Positions 52,842 to 61,892 of a DNA stretch of 64,000 nucleotides are shown one piece after another. Origin of the DNA: Methylocystis echinoides (GTDB lineage: Bacteria; Pseudomonadota; Alphaproteobacteria; Rhizobiales; Beijerinckiaceae); the NCBI RefSeq assembly GCF_027923385.1, contig NZ_BSEC01000001.1, positions 1,376,501 through 1,440,500 of the forward strand, written 5' to 3'. The notes under the pieces were generated by a model. That model saw nothing but the letters and a program-made list of their open reading frames with translations, was not told the DNA's origin and searched no databases. Both the position numbers and the translations under genes were made by a program. The stretch's first letter is position 1, and each line of letters starts with the position of its first letter.

Positions 52842-55800
52842 ACCGCAGTAGTTTTTCCAGCATTTCCGTTCCCAGAGGCTTGATGAAATATTGATCGAAA
52901 CCCGCTTGCAGGGCACGCGCACGGGCGTCGGGCTGGCTCCAGCTGCTGAGCGCCGCCAGAACCAGAGAATTGCCCTCCGGCAGTTTCCGGATCTCGCGCG
53001 CCAATTCGTAGCCGTCCATGCCGGGCAAGCCGATGTCCAGGATGGCGACATCCGGCTTGAATCGCGCGACAGCTGCAAGCGCCGAAGGTCCGTCGTGTTC
53101 GCTGAGCGCTTCCCCCCCGAAGGATGTGACGAGCATCGCGAGACTCTCGGAGACGTCCGACTTGTCGTCAACGATCAGAACGCGCGGCGCAGGGCCATCA
53201 CGGCGCGCGGGGGGCTTGCTCCGATCATCCTCGCCATGAAGGCGCCCAGTCGACATGCGCAGCCTGACTTCAAAGGTGCTGCCTTTGCCGGCTCCCTCGC
53301 TCGACGCGTTGATAGTTCCGCCATGCAACTCGACGATCCCGCGCGCTAGCGCCAGGCCAACACCGATCCCGCTCTGCCCTCGGCCCGACTTCTGGTCTCC
53401 CTGGTTGAAGAGCTCAAATGCATGCGCAAGGCTTCCTTGCGAAAAGCCGATGCCGTCGTCGCGCACGCAGATGATCACATCCTCGCCGTCCCGTTTGGCT
53501 GAGACGTCGATATGCCCTCCCTCTCGCGAGAACTTGGATGCGTTATTGATAAGGTTCGAGAAGACCTGCGACAGTCGCATGGGGTCGGCGTCGACGGTGA
53601 GCGCCTCGTCCGGCAGCGCGACAGTGACAAGCTGTCGTCTGCCTTCAGTCAGCGGACGCGTCGTCTCCAGCGCCTGGGTGACGGCGGACCTCACATCGAC
53701 CGGCTGCCGGCGCAACTCGATCTTGCCGCGCGTAATCCGCGCCACATCGAGGAGATCGTCGACGAGACGGATGAGATGCGAGGTCTGTCTTTCAATCAGT
53801 CCATGAAGACGCGCGACTTCCTCTTCGGGGAGATTGGCGCGTTTCATCACCTGCAGCGTAGTGTGGATTGGCGTGAGCGGATTGCGGAGCTCATGGGCGA
53901 GGATGGCAAGGAACTCATCCTTCCGGCGATCCGCCTCGCGAAGTTCATGTTGCAGCAGCTGAACGCTGATCGCGTCCGCCGCCTGCCGGGCGCAAATATC
54001 CACGAGCCGCAGTTCATGCGGGGTGAACGCGTGTTTCTCCTTGAAATGCACCGCCAGCATCCCGACGAGCTTCCCCGAAGACGCGCAGAGAGGCGCCGAA
54101 ACGACCGCGCGATAGCCGGCCGCTCGCGCTTCTTCGAAGCTCGGCGCGAACGCCGGCTCGGCCTCCACATCCTCAAAGGCGACGCGTTCGCATTTGGCGA
54201 GCGCGATGCCGCAGGCCGAGCCAGAGGAGGCGTCGACGACGGCAAAGTGATCGAGAAAACGCTGGCCGAACCCCCGATGCGCGACAAGCCGCAGCGTCTG
54301 TGTGGCCTCGTCGAACAGCTGGATGCTGCCGAAATCGCCGCCGATCAATTCGATGATCGCCGCGAGGATTGTGCCCAACGGCTCTTCCAGCCGATTGGCC
54401 TCCATGACACGGGTGCTTAGTTCCTGCAGGCGGGTCATGGCGCGCAGTTCGGACGCAAGCCCCTCCTCGGCGACCTTCAGCTTGGTGATGTCCGTGAAGG
54501 TGACGACGACGCCGTCGATCTTGTCTTCGAGCGTGCGATAGGGCCGCACCTGCATGGAGACCCATCGACCATCCGCCGTCTTGATGGCCTTGTCGACGGG
54601 AACCAGATTCTTCAGAACATTGGCCACGTCCTGCCCGAGACCATCGTAGAGAAGGCGGTGGCTGAAGTCCGCGAGCAACCGGCCGATATCGGTGGCGCCG
54701 ATGTTGAAATAGTCGTGCACGCGCGGCGTGAAAAACCTGATACGCTGTGCGGGATCCAGGAACAGCGTGCCGATCTCGGTGGCTGCGACGAGATTCTCGA
54801 GGTCATTGTGCGCGGTCGAAATGGCGGCGAGCTTGCTTTTCAGCTCGCCATTGACCGTCTGCAGCTCCTCATTGATCGATTGCAGCTCTTCCTTGCTGGT
54901 TTCCAGCTCCTCGGCGGTGGAGCGATATTCTTCGTTGATCGACTGCAATTCCTCGTTGGCCGCCCGCAGGTCCTGCGTCGCCTGCTCATATTCCTTTGCG
55001 CCGGCGCTCAACCGCTCCTGAGCGGCGCTCAACTCCTGGCGCAGACGCTTGATCTCGGCCTGGCTGACATGTTCGGGCTCTTCCCCCTGCGACGGCGCAG
55101 ACGCCTTGCCGAGATCCAGGAAAAACACCAGGGCCTGTCCGGCCATGTTCTCTTCCTGCGCCGGCGCGATATGCATGGCGACGAGATGCCTATCCCCGTT
55201 GAAGGCGACCGGCAGCGGCACGCTCAGGGATGACTCGCCTTTCTCGATGGCCCGCTGCAAGCCGAGTTTCAGATCGACTCTGAGCTCGGGCCTGACCTGC
55301 GCCGGCAACTCGGGACTGAAGGGCCCTTCCAATGGCCGAAAGAATCGGCCGGCGTTCGGCGAGAGATGCAGGATCTTGAGCGCGCCATCGACGAGCACGC
55401 TGGGCGGGGCGGTCTTTTCGAGCGCCGTCGCGTGTGAATGCCCGACGCCGGCGGCCGATTCTTTCTGGACAGGCTGTGGCGGGCGACGGTTTGCGACGCC
55501 GAAATCTGGCGCGAGCTGCGGTAGGACGGGCGCCACCTTGTCGGGGACGCCGAGGGCGACATAGATGCGGGCGTCGCGGTCTACTGGCGCGAAATAAGGC
55601 TGGGCAACATCCATCGTCTCGGCCGAACCGAGAAACACATAGCCGTTGGGCTTCAGGGCGTAATGGAACAATACGCAAAGCTGGCGCTGTAATTCGCGTT
55701 GCAGATAGATTAGCAGGTTGCGACAGGAGATCAGGTCGATCTTGATGAAGGGTGGATCCTTCAGTGCGCTGTGCGCAGCGAAAAGAACGAGGTCGCGCAT

Positions 55801-56973
55801 CTCTTTCTTCACGCGGTAATGTGAATCGTCCTTCACGAAGAAACGCTTCAGGCGCTCCTCCGAAATGTCAGCTTCGATCGATTTGGGATAGCGCCCCTCC
55901 CGCGCGGTCATAAGCGCCGCTTCATCGATGTCGGTTGCGAAAATCTGGATGACGGGATGCGCGCCACGCCGCGCCGCTTCCTCGAGGAGCAGCATGCCGA
56001 TGCTGTAGGCCTCCTCGCCAGTGGCGCAGCCGGCAACCCACACCCGGATCGATTCATCAGCTTCGAGCCTGTCGAACAAGGGCTTGATGACAAGTTCGGC
56101 GAGCGCTGCGAAGGCCGACGGATCGCGGAAAAAGGCCGTCACCGTGATCAGGAGATCGGAGAGCAGCTCCTGCGCCTCGTCCTTTTTGTGCTGGAGGTAG
56201 CGATAGTAATCGGCGAAGCTTTCCTGACGCGTCACCTGCATGCGCCGCGCGACGCGACGCATGATCGTCGCGCGCTTGTAATTCGAGAAGTCGTGGCCGA
56301 TGCGCCGCCGCAGGAAGGCGACGATCAGCTGGATCTGATGCTCGACGTCCTCCTCTTTTTCTTGCCGTATGGCGTGCCTGTTTTTGACCACCTCGGCGAG
56401 ATGCCGGCTGAGATCTGCGACGGGGGCCGTGAAATCGACAACGCCCGTGGCGATGGCGTTATCGGGCATCATCGGAAATTCGGCTTCGGAAGGCTCCTGG
56501 GCGAAGATCACGCCGCCCGCCTCCTTGATGGCTCTGATCCCGAGGGCGCCGTCCGAACCGGATCCGCTCAAAAGGATTGCGATCCCGTCCTCTCTCGCCG
56601 CGGCGACCGATTCGAAGAACAGGTCGATCGGCGAACGACGGCCACGCGGTTCCGTGAAGGCCCGGGCTGTCACGCCATTGCCTGAGATCACCAGCTCGCG
56701 GTTGGGCGGAATGACATAGACATGATTTGGCTGAAGCTCTGCCGACGCGTCTATCTGAGCGACCGGCATTCTGGTCTCGCTCGCCAGAATCTCTGTCAGT
56801 GCGCTGGGCTGGTCGGGGGCAAGATGCACGATGACGACATAGGCCAAGCCGAGGTCGGGTGCGACACCTGCGAAGAAGTTCTTGAGCGCAGCGACGCCGC
56901 CGGCCGAGGCGCCCAGCGCACAGACCGGCGTCAAAGGAAAAGGCGGCGCGCCGGCTTCATTCTGGTCTGTCAT
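52810..56973 (-). CDS. CheB-CheR-PAS-GAF hybrid histidine kinase with receiver
   Basis: This 1387-residue protein has these domains in order: CheB methylesterase (about 10-195, CALGASAGGVAALKNFF and LLSGSGSDGALG), CheR methyltransferase (about 205-480, VWVAGCATGEEAYSIGML), a long coiled coil (about 640-740, with YRSTAEELETSKEELQSIN), PAS (about 745-855), GAF (about 875-1015), HisKA (EFLAILAHELRNPLTPIH), HATPase (NLINNASKF, DDGIGFSQG, GVGLALARG) and a C-terminal receiver (ILDIGLPGMDGYEL). Such fusions are stress or sensory kinases rather than flagellar chemotaxis proteins. The last ten residues lie in the junction with the DUF2493 relic. Confidence 0.92.
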   Translation of the reverse strand: MTDQNEAGAPPFPLTPVCALGASAGGVAALKNFFAGVAPDLGLAYVVIVHLAPDQPSALTEILASETRMPVAQIDASAELQPNHVYVIPPNRELVISGNGVTARAFTEPRGRRSPIDLFFESVAAAREDGIAILLSGSGSDGALGIRAIKEAGGVIFAQEPSEAEFPMMPDNAIATGVVDFTAPVADLSRHLAEVVKNRHAIRQEKEEDVEHQIQLIVAFLRRRIGHDFSNYKRATIMRRVARRMQVTRQESFADYYRYLQHKKDEAQELLSDLLITVTAFFRDPSAFAALAELVIKPLFDRLEADESIRVWVAGCATGEEAYSIGMLLLEEAARRGAHPVIQIFATDIDEAALMTAREGRYPKSIEADISEERLKRFFVKDDSHYRVKKEMRDLVLFAAHSALKDPPFIKIDLISCRNLLIYLQRELQRQLCVLFHYALKPNGYVFLGSAETMDVAQPYFAPVDRDARIYVALGVPDKVAPVLPQLAPDFGVANRRPPQPVQKESAAGVGHSHATALEKTAPPSVLVDGALKILHLSPNAGRFFRPLEGPFSPELPAQVRPELRVDLKLGLQRAIEKGESSLSVPLPVAFNGDRHLVAMHIAPAQEENMAGQALVFFLDLGKASAPSQGEEPEHVSQAEIKRLRQELSAAQERLSAGAKEYEQATQDLRAANEELQSINEEYRSTAEELETSKEELQSINEELQTVNGELKSKLAAISTAHNDLENLVAATEIGTLFLDPAQRIRFFTPRVHDYFNIGATDIGRLLADFSHRLLYDGLGQDVANVLKNLVPVDKAIKTADGRWVSMQVRPYRTLEDKIDGVVVTFTDITKLKVAEEGLASELRAMTRLQELSTRVMEANRLEEPLGTILAAIIELIGGDFGSIQLFDEATQTLRLVAHRGFGQRFLDHFAVVDASSGSACGIALAKCERVAFEDVEAEPAFAPSFEEARAAGYRAVVSAPLCASSGKLVGMLAVHFKEKHAFTPHELRLVDICARQAADAISVQLLQHELREADRRKDEFLAILAHELRNPLTPIHTTLQVMKRANLPEEEVARLHGLIERQTSHLIRLVDDLLDVARITRGKIELRRQPVDVRSAVTQALETTRPLTEGRRQLVTVALPDEALTVDADPMRLSQVFSNLINNASKFSREGGHIDVSAKRDGEDVIICVRDDGIGFSQGSLAHAFELFNQGDQKSGRGQSGIGVGLALARGIVELHGGTINASSEGAGKGSTFEVRLRMSTGRLHGEDDRSKPPARRDGPAPRVLIVDDKSDVSESLAMLVTSFGGEALSEHDGPSALAAVARFKPDVAILDIGLPGMDGYELAREIRKLPEGNSLVLAALSSWSQPDARARALQAGFDQYFIKPLGTEMLEKLLRSIPRPASSDS

Positions 56974-57089
56974 ATCCCGTCCTGCAGCTCCGTCTCTTAT
57001 CCCTTAGCTAATTAGCTTCTTCGAAGGCTTCTGACGAGTTCCCTGCTCATCGCGCCGCCTATTGCGGCGCTTCTTGCGGTCGGCTCGGA

Positions 57090-57115
57090 GGAACTTTGGG
57101 TCTGAGGGCAAGGTT
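57090..57115 (+). promoter_or_regulatory. EcfG-like promoter before the CheB gene
   Basis: GGAAC (57090), 17 bases, then GGTT (57112). The alphaproteobacterial general-stress consensus is GGAAC-N16/17-CGTT, so this differs in one base of the -10. It lies 28 bases before the CheB start. Confidence 0.5.
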
Positions 57116-57142
57116 TGACTCCACGCCCTGGAGCAGACGGCG

Positions 57143-58150
57143 ATGGACAACCGCGACATTCTGGCGATTGGCGCCTCCGCCGGTGGCCTCGACGCCTTGC
57201 GCTTTCTCGTCAGCCGGTTTGCAGGAGATTTGGCGGCTTCAGTGGTCGTCACCCTTCATCTGCCCGCGGAGTTTCCCTCCCAGCTGGACCGGATCCTGAC
57301 CTCGGCGGGGCCGCTGCGGGCGACCTTCGCTGCTGACGACGAACGTCTCCTGAGGGGACGCATTTACCTCGCGCCGCCAGCCCGCCATCTCCTCGTTGCT
57401 GGTGATCGACTCCAGCTTGGGTCTGGGCCGCGTGAGAATCACGCCCGCCCCGCCATCGATCCTATGCTTCGCTCAGTTGCTGTATGCTGCGGAGCCCGCG
57501 CCATTGGCGTGGTCCTGACCGGCACCATGAGTGACGGCGCCGCGGGTCTGTGCGCGTTGAAAGAATGCGGCGGCCTCACCGTCATTCAGGATCCGGCTGA
57601 CGCCGCCTATGCGGGGATGCCGCAGGCCGCCCTACGCCGATCGAGGCCAGACCGGATTGCGCCGCTGAGCGAACTTCCCAAGCTGCTGCAGGATCTTGTT
57701 CAGCAAATTCGGGGCGAACAGAGACCCGCCCCGGCACAAATGAGGGTGGAAGTGGCCATCGCGCGGGGCGAGCAGATCGGCATTCAGGATATGGATTCGC
57801 TTGGCTCGCGCTCAACCTTCACCTGCCCGGACTGCGGCGGCGTCCTGTGGGAGATCGAGAAAGGCGGTCTTCTTCGCTACCGGTGTCATCTTGGCCACGC
57901 CTATACCGCCGAGCTTGTCGGGTCGGCGCAGGAGGACGGGTCCAGGGACGCCCTGTCGAAGACGCTGAGGGCGCTGAGAGAGCGCCTGCTGCTCGCACGG
58001 CGATTGGAAGGGGAGGCGGTGGACAAGGGCTGGGAGGACGAAGCACGATACTGGCGTCAGAAGCTTGAGCAGGGCGAAGAGCAGTTTGCAATCGTCGCCG
58101 ATGCGTTACAGAAAATGCACGAAACCAGCGCGCGAACCGCGGAGGATTAG
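57143..58150 (+). CDS. CheB-type methylesterase with C-terminal zinc ribbon
   Basis: This 335-residue protein has a CheB catalytic domain (LAIGASAGGLDALRFLVSRF with the Ser, VTLHLPAEFPSQLDRIL with His, VVLTGTMSDGAAGL with Asp) in residues 1-190. It has no receiver domain. The C-terminal part has a zinc-ribbon-like CPDCGGVLWEI with YRCHLGHAY and a helical tail. It is divergent from the CheB-CheR kinase across 169 bases, a pairing common for stress-signalling CheB proteins. An EcfG-like promoter precedes it. Confidence 0.85.
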   Translation: MDNRDILAIGASAGGLDALRFLVSRFAGDLAASVVVTLHLPAEFPSQLDRILTSAGPLRATFAADDERLLRGRIYLAPPARHLLVAGDRLQLGSGPRENHARPAIDPMLRSVAVCCGARAIGVVLTGTMSDGAAGLCALKECGGLTVIQDPADAAYAGMPQAALRRSRPDRIAPLSELPKLLQDLVQQIRGEQRPAPAQMRVEVAIARGEQIGIQDMDSLGSRSTFTCPDCGGVLWEIEKGGLLRYRCHLGHAYTAELVGSAQEDGSRDALSKTLRALRERLLLARRLEGEAVDKGWEDEARYWRQKLEQGEEQFAIVADALQKMHETSARTAED

Positions 58151-58202
58151 GTGCCCTGGGCGGCCGTTATTGGCGGAACTGCGTTCCGCCTCATTTTGAG
58201 AC

Positions 58203-58228
58203 GGAACTCCTTGCAGCATTTTGGCGTT
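58203..58228 (+). promoter_or_regulatory. Consensus EcfG general-stress promoter
   Basis: GGAAC (58203), 17 bases, then CGTT (58225) is a full match to the EcfG consensus. Transcription would begin near 58235, 27 bases before the ATG of the NepR-like gene. Confidence 0.75.
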
Positions 58229-58261
58229 GGGATAAGCGAAATCACTTAGGGAGAAACCCCT

Positions 58262-58504
58262 ATGTCTCCCGAGATCCCCGAAAACCCTGCCGATGCAGAA
58301 GCCTGCCTTTTGATCCAATCCGCCATCGGCGAAGCATTGCGAATATCCACGCGAGAGGCAGTTCACGAGCCCTTGCCGCGCTGTTTCGCGTTGCTCATGT
58401 TGCGCATTGCCTTCGCACAGTTCGTGCACGACTTCGCTCACGATGAGGCCCATGACGCGGGCTCCGATTCCCCCATTGCGGTCGAGTTCCCTGCCAAGCC
58501 GTAG
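58262..58504 (+). CDS. NepR-like anti-sigma factor candidate
   Basis: This 80-residue protein contains IQSAIGEALRISTREAVHEP followed by LPRCFALLMLRIA. That resembles the core helices of NepR (IGxxLRxxYxxVVxEPxPxRFLxLL), the anti-sigma factor of the general stress response. The tail is acidic and His-rich. AGGGAG precedes the ATG, and a consensus EcfG promoter lies just upstream, as is usual for nepR genes. The Arg-Phe after the Pro is altered to Arg-Cys-Phe and the Tyr is missing, so it is a divergent member. No phyR or ecfG gene is adjacent. Confidence 0.55.
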   Translation: MSPEIPENPADAEACLLIQSAIGEALRISTREAVHEPLPRCFALLMLRIAFAQFVHDFAHDEAHDAGSDSPIAVEFPAKP

Positions 58505-58745
58505 CGGCCAGCGCGACGACTGATCCCGAGTTCTAGAATCAGTCGGCGAGAGGTGGACTGTCAAAGTGCTGCACGAGGCCTGCAGTAGCTGGGGAGTGCC
58601 GCGATGCGCTCGAAAGTGGGACTCAGGTCTCTCTTGGGTATACCTCAAGGGATCTTATCGCTTGCTGGTTCGATAAATCATCTTTGACAATTCAAAACGA
58701 ACCAGTTACATTAGCGCTATCCAAATGAAACTGCGGGTGTTTATC

Positions 58746-59396
58746 ATGCTGGTCCGCGCCTATCTTCGCGCCTCGACCGACGAGCAGGACGCCAATCGCG
58801 CGAAAGGTGCCCTGAAGGCCTTCGCCACAGAGCATGGGTTGAAGATCGCCGGGTTCTACGCCGAAAACGAGTCCGGCGCGTCTTTGAAGCGGCCGGAGCT
58901 TTTCCGCCTGCTCGCCGATTGCGAGCCGGGCGATGTGCTCCTCACCGAGCAGGTCGACCGCCTGAGCCGCCTGAACGCCGCCGACTGGGAGATGCTGAAG
59001 GCTGAGATCGCCAACCGGCAGATCCGCGTCATCGCGCTCGATCTGCCGACCAGCTGGGCAATGGCGCGGCCCGATGTCAATGCGTTCACGGAGCGCATGT
59101 TTTCCGCGGTCAATGCGATGCTTCTCGACATGCTGGCCGCCATCAGCCGCAAGGACTACGAAGACCGGCGCCGCCGCCAGAGGGAGGGCATCCAGAAGGC
59201 GAAGTCCGCTGGCGCCTATAAAGGACGGCCGGTTGACGAGGCCCGCAATGGCGCCATCGCGAAGATGCTCGAGGGCGGCCAGTCTTGGAGCACAATCCAG
59301 AAGGCGGCCAAGTGCTCGCGCTCGACCATTGCGCGTATCGCCGCGCAGGAAAAAGAAGCCGGCCGACACGAGTCATCCAGAGGTGGACTTAAATGA
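58746..59396 (+). CDS. Serine recombinase (resolvase family)
   Basis: This protein of about 216 residues has the resolvase catalytic domain with the nucleophile Ser in RAYLRASTDEQDANR and the conserved LTEQVDRLSRLNAADWEML. A C-terminal helix-turn-helix follows (GGQSWSTIQKAAKCSRSTIARI). It would invert or resolve DNA within the element. The Met at 58746 gives the family-typical start MLVRAYLRAST; an ATG at 58725 is the alternative. The stop overlaps the next gene by 4 bases. Confidence 0.88.
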   Translation: MLVRAYLRASTDEQDANRAKGALKAFATEHGLKIAGFYAENESGASLKRPELFRLLADCEPGDVLLTEQVDRLSRLNAADWEMLKAEIANRQIRVIALDLPTSWAMARPDVNAFTERMFSAVNAMLLDMLAAISRKDYEDRRRRQREGIQKAKSAGAYKGRPVDEARNGAIAKMLEGGQSWSTIQKAAKCSRSTIARIAAQEKEAGRHESSRGGLK

Positions 59397-59839
59397 TCAA
59401 GACCGGCTCGTGGTTTGTTCCGATGCCGGAGGACCACATCAAAATCGGCGTCTCCCGCTACGCGCCGCGCGGCATGGCGCGTGGCTACAAACTCTATCGC
59501 AAGCTCGCGCCGGGGGCCTGGTTCAATTCCGTGCCGCCGGAGGACTATCTCGACCGCTACAATCAAATCCTTGCCGAGCTCGATCCCGGCAAGGTCGTCG
59601 ACGAGATCGAAGCGCTCGCCGACGGCAGGACCGCCGTGCTGTGCTGCTACGAGTCGGTCGCCAAAATCAGCAAGGGCGAGACCTGGTGTCATCGTCACGT
59701 TATCGCCAATTGGCTCGCCGACACGCTCGGGCTCGCGGTGGAGGAGCACGGCGCAGGTGCCGATTTTGATCCGTGGCGTCATCTGGAAGCGCAGGGTCTA
59801 CACCCCCCGCGCTACGCCAAGAAACCTAATATCTTGTAG
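59393..59839 (+). CDS. DUF488-like protein
   Basis: This 148-residue protein ends with a CCYESVAKISKGETWCHRHV then IANWLADTLGL arrangement, resembling the CYE...CHR...W(L)AD block of DUF488 proteins. The N-terminal half (KIGVSRYAPRGMARGYKLYR) also fits that family, which often occurs on mobile elements. Translation is coupled to the resolvase through ATGA. The biochemical function of the family is unknown. Confidence 0.6.
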   Translation: MIKTGSWFVPMPEDHIKIGVSRYAPRGMARGYKLYRKLAPGAWFNSVPPEDYLDRYNQILAELDPGKVVDEIEALADGRTAVLCCYESVAKISKGETWCHRHVIANWLADTLGLAVEEHGAGADFDPWRHLEAQGLHPPRYAKKPNIL

Positions 59840-60314
59840 CAGCCTCCGAAGCACCTGAACTGGTTCATGGCCCTGTCCGCGCTTCCCCGATCAGCTAGGG
59901 CGTCGGAATTAAAACGCGGACCGAATCCTGACTGAGCCGGCCTCAAAAATTGGAGCCCTCGCGCGCGAGTGTATGTAGTGTCCCGCCCTGGGGCGAATTG
60001 CTCATGATCCGCAGCCGCAATTCCATGAATTGAACTTAACCCCTCCCGGTTCGATCAGGACCGAGAGGCACTTGTTGTGTTTTTCCTTAGGATCGGACTG
60101 CGGTTCGGGCAGGTCGTCTTTGACGTTGCCCTATGCGCCGGAGCGCACCCCCGATGCCGTGATCGCCGAGGATTGCCGCCACCGTGCGCATCAGAAACGC
60201 CTCTCTGATGCGCCGAGACGGCACTCCGCTAAGGGGCTGGCTCGCGGGTCAGAAACACGCGCCAGAGCGCTGATGCAAGCCACCTGCGCGCATGCCGTGA
60301 GAGTGACGCGCATC
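59840..60314. other. 475-base gap with no supported gene
   Basis: Frames in this stretch have odd composition and lack ribosome-binding sites. No terminator or repeat stands out. It is probably decayed element DNA between the DUF488-like gene and the replication relic. Confidence 0.45.
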
Positions 60315-61123
60315 TTAGAAGCTCGCCGTCGGTAGCGACGTGTCGAACAGGCCCGAACTTTTCGCGTTCGCCGGCACCGGCTGGTCTTCCCAGCGCCGTT
60401 GATTGAGGAAGGTCGACGGGTGCATCCATTCCCGATCCGGCGGTTTCGACCGCATGTAGGGACCGATGCCGGCGATGATCGCGTCGACCTCGCCGGCGAC
60501 TTTTTCGAACGCCCTTCTGCGCCGCCGGCTTGCCGACCCTGTGCGGATAGGCGTCCCAGAACCGGGCGAACGCCTGACTGACCGAAGCGCGCCTCGCGCG
60601 CGTTTCTTTGATCTTTTCTGAATCTGATTCTGATTCTGATTCTGATTCTGGTGCGTCACACTGCGTCACAGCGCGTTCGGCGTGCGTCACCATGCGTTCG
60701 GTCTTCGTCACCATGCGGTCGGCAGGCGTCACCGTGCGTTCGGCATCGTCATTATTGGCGTCACGCGCAGTCACCGTGTTCGCGCTTCTGCTGACGTCAG
60801 GCCCGCGTCCGCTCAGCGGAACTGTCCTCGCGCTTGGGCTGCCGCTTCTCCCAGCCGGTCAGGCGATCGCCGTCGAGGATCTTGCCCTGCATCGCCAGGC
60901 GGATGGCGGCGACGTGCTCCGTGTCGATGTCGAGCGCGACGGCGATGACCTCGTCGTCCCATTTGTGCAGCGTGCCGCGCGCCTCTTCGTTGCCGCCGGC
61001 GTTCGTCATCATGTGGATGAAGACGGCGAGGACCCCGGTCATCGGGCGACCAGAGTGACGCGCGATCACGCGCCACTTCAGGTCATTCGGCATGTTGCCC
61101 CAGAGACGGACCCAGTGCGTCAT
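60315..61123 (-). pseudogene. Decayed phage-type replication gene (copy with 21-bp repeats)
   Basis: Three pieces read as one ancestral gene. An N-terminal domain (60797-61123) has HKWDDEVIAVALDIDTEHVA and RLTGWEKRQPKREDSS. A linker (about 60600-60774) is made of heptads such as DRMVTKT and ERMVTHA and a Ser-Glu run. A C-terminal domain has QAFARFWDAYPHRVGKPAAQ and, in another frame, AFEKVAGEVDAIIAG and STFLNQRRWEDQP. A TGA at 60797-60799 and frame changes near 60778 and 60500 break it. The C-terminal FW-Y-P-R type block is typical of phage replication proteins. It overlaps the ATPase gene upstream by ATGA. Confidence 0.7.
60664..60750. repeat. Four 21-bp direct repeats inside the replication relic
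   Basis: The unit CGTCACCATGCGTTCGG plus 4 variable bases starts at 60664, 60685, 60706 and 60727 (exact 21-base steps), with a partial CGTCAT at 60747. The period is seven codons and gives the heptads ERAVTQC, ERMVTHA, DRMVTKT and ERTVTPA on the minus strand. A (TCTGAT)n microsatellite lies beside it at about 60623-60650. Confidence 0.8.
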
Positions 61124-61512
61124 TTAGACACCTCTCTCATTTCAGCCAGCCAACGTGGTGCTCGTGTTGGGTTTGGAGTTCCCTCCTCGTGCTCGGACGG
61201 CAGCCAGTCCTCCTTCGCCTTGCCGATACACGCCGCCGCCAGCCCTTCGGCGACGAATGGCTTGATGCGCATTTCGAACAAGGTGATGGCCGTGACCCAG
61301 CCCTGGCGCATGGCGAGCTGCGCCACGAGCTGCTGCGTCCACACCGTCTTGCCGTGGCCGGCGCGGCCCGTCACCACCATGAACGCCGGGTGATAGACCT
61401 TGAGGATCTTGTCGAGCTGCGACCAGCCGGTCGACACCGGAACGATGTCCGGCTCCTGCGGCAGAATGCCCCGGATGCCGTATTCGGCGAGGATGTCCGC
61501 CGCCGTGCGCAT
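61120..61512 (-). CDS. Shortened RecA/DnaB-type ATPase of the replication module
   Basis: This 130-residue product begins RTAADILAEYGIRGILPQEP and has a Walker A motif, VVTGRAGHGKTVW, near residue 50, followed by WTQQLVAQLAMRQGWVTAIT. That is the layout of phage helicases and KaiC-like ATPases. It ends soon after, with no Walker B, so about two-thirds of a normal helicase is missing. The short C-terminal tail suggests an internal deletion. It lies between two replication-protein genes and overlaps the downstream one by ATGA. Confidence 0.6.
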   Translation of the reverse strand: MRTAADILAEYGIRGILPQEPDIVPVSTGWSQLDKILKVYHPAFMVVTGRAGHGKTVWTQQLVAQLAMRQGWVTAITLFEMRIKPFVAEGLAAACIGKAKEDWLPSEHEEGTPNPTRAPRWLAEMREVSK

Positions 61513-61892
61513 CGGAATTTCGCCGAGGGCTTCGAGAGTTTGAACGCCACGCTGCGCTCGACGCGTGGGGCCGGCTCATCCTCCCATCGTTTCCCGTAAA
61601 GGAAAGTTAGGGGATTCATAGGCAGCTGATCCGCTGGTTTCGCCCGCTTATAGCGCTCGATACCAGCGAGTATATCGCCGAGATCGACGCCGAGGCACAT
61701 CGACCTAAACGCGGACTCAGCCTTTGACTTATTCACCTTATTCGGCCACGCCTCCCAGAACCGCTCGAACGCCTTCGCGATTTCATTTTTCGACAGAGAA
61801 CCGCGCGCCTCACGCGTTTCGTTCAGAGGTTTCTTTTTAAGAGGGTTCTTTCTGAGGGTTCCATATAAGGATTCGGGTGAACGCTCGTTCAC
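61371..61892 (-). pseudogene. C-terminal part of the replication protein in a shifted frame
   Basis: From the repeat region this frame reads NERSPESLYGTLRKNPLKKK, then AKAFERFWEAWPNKVNKSKA and GDILAGIERYKRAKP, then NPLTFLYGKRWEDEPAP. This is the C-terminal block that also ends the 60315-61123 relic. The last third (after about 61500) is an out-of-frame shadow of the ATPase gene. The N-terminal winged-helix part lies in another frame at 61837-62355. The two were probably one gene separated by a frameshift in the iteron region. Confidence 0.6.

Noticed and set aside
60030..60335. A 101-residue plus-strand gene
   Set aside because: The composition is irregular, there is no ribosome-binding site, and it runs into the end of the replication relic on the other strand.
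60664..60750. A CRISPR array
   Set aside because: The units are 21 bp with no unique spacers, and they encode heptads in frame; no cas genes are nearby.
60229..60774. An intact 181-residue protein
   Set aside because: Its last third is out of frame with the conserved C-terminal domain, which continues in the neighbouring frame; it is part of a frameshifted relic.
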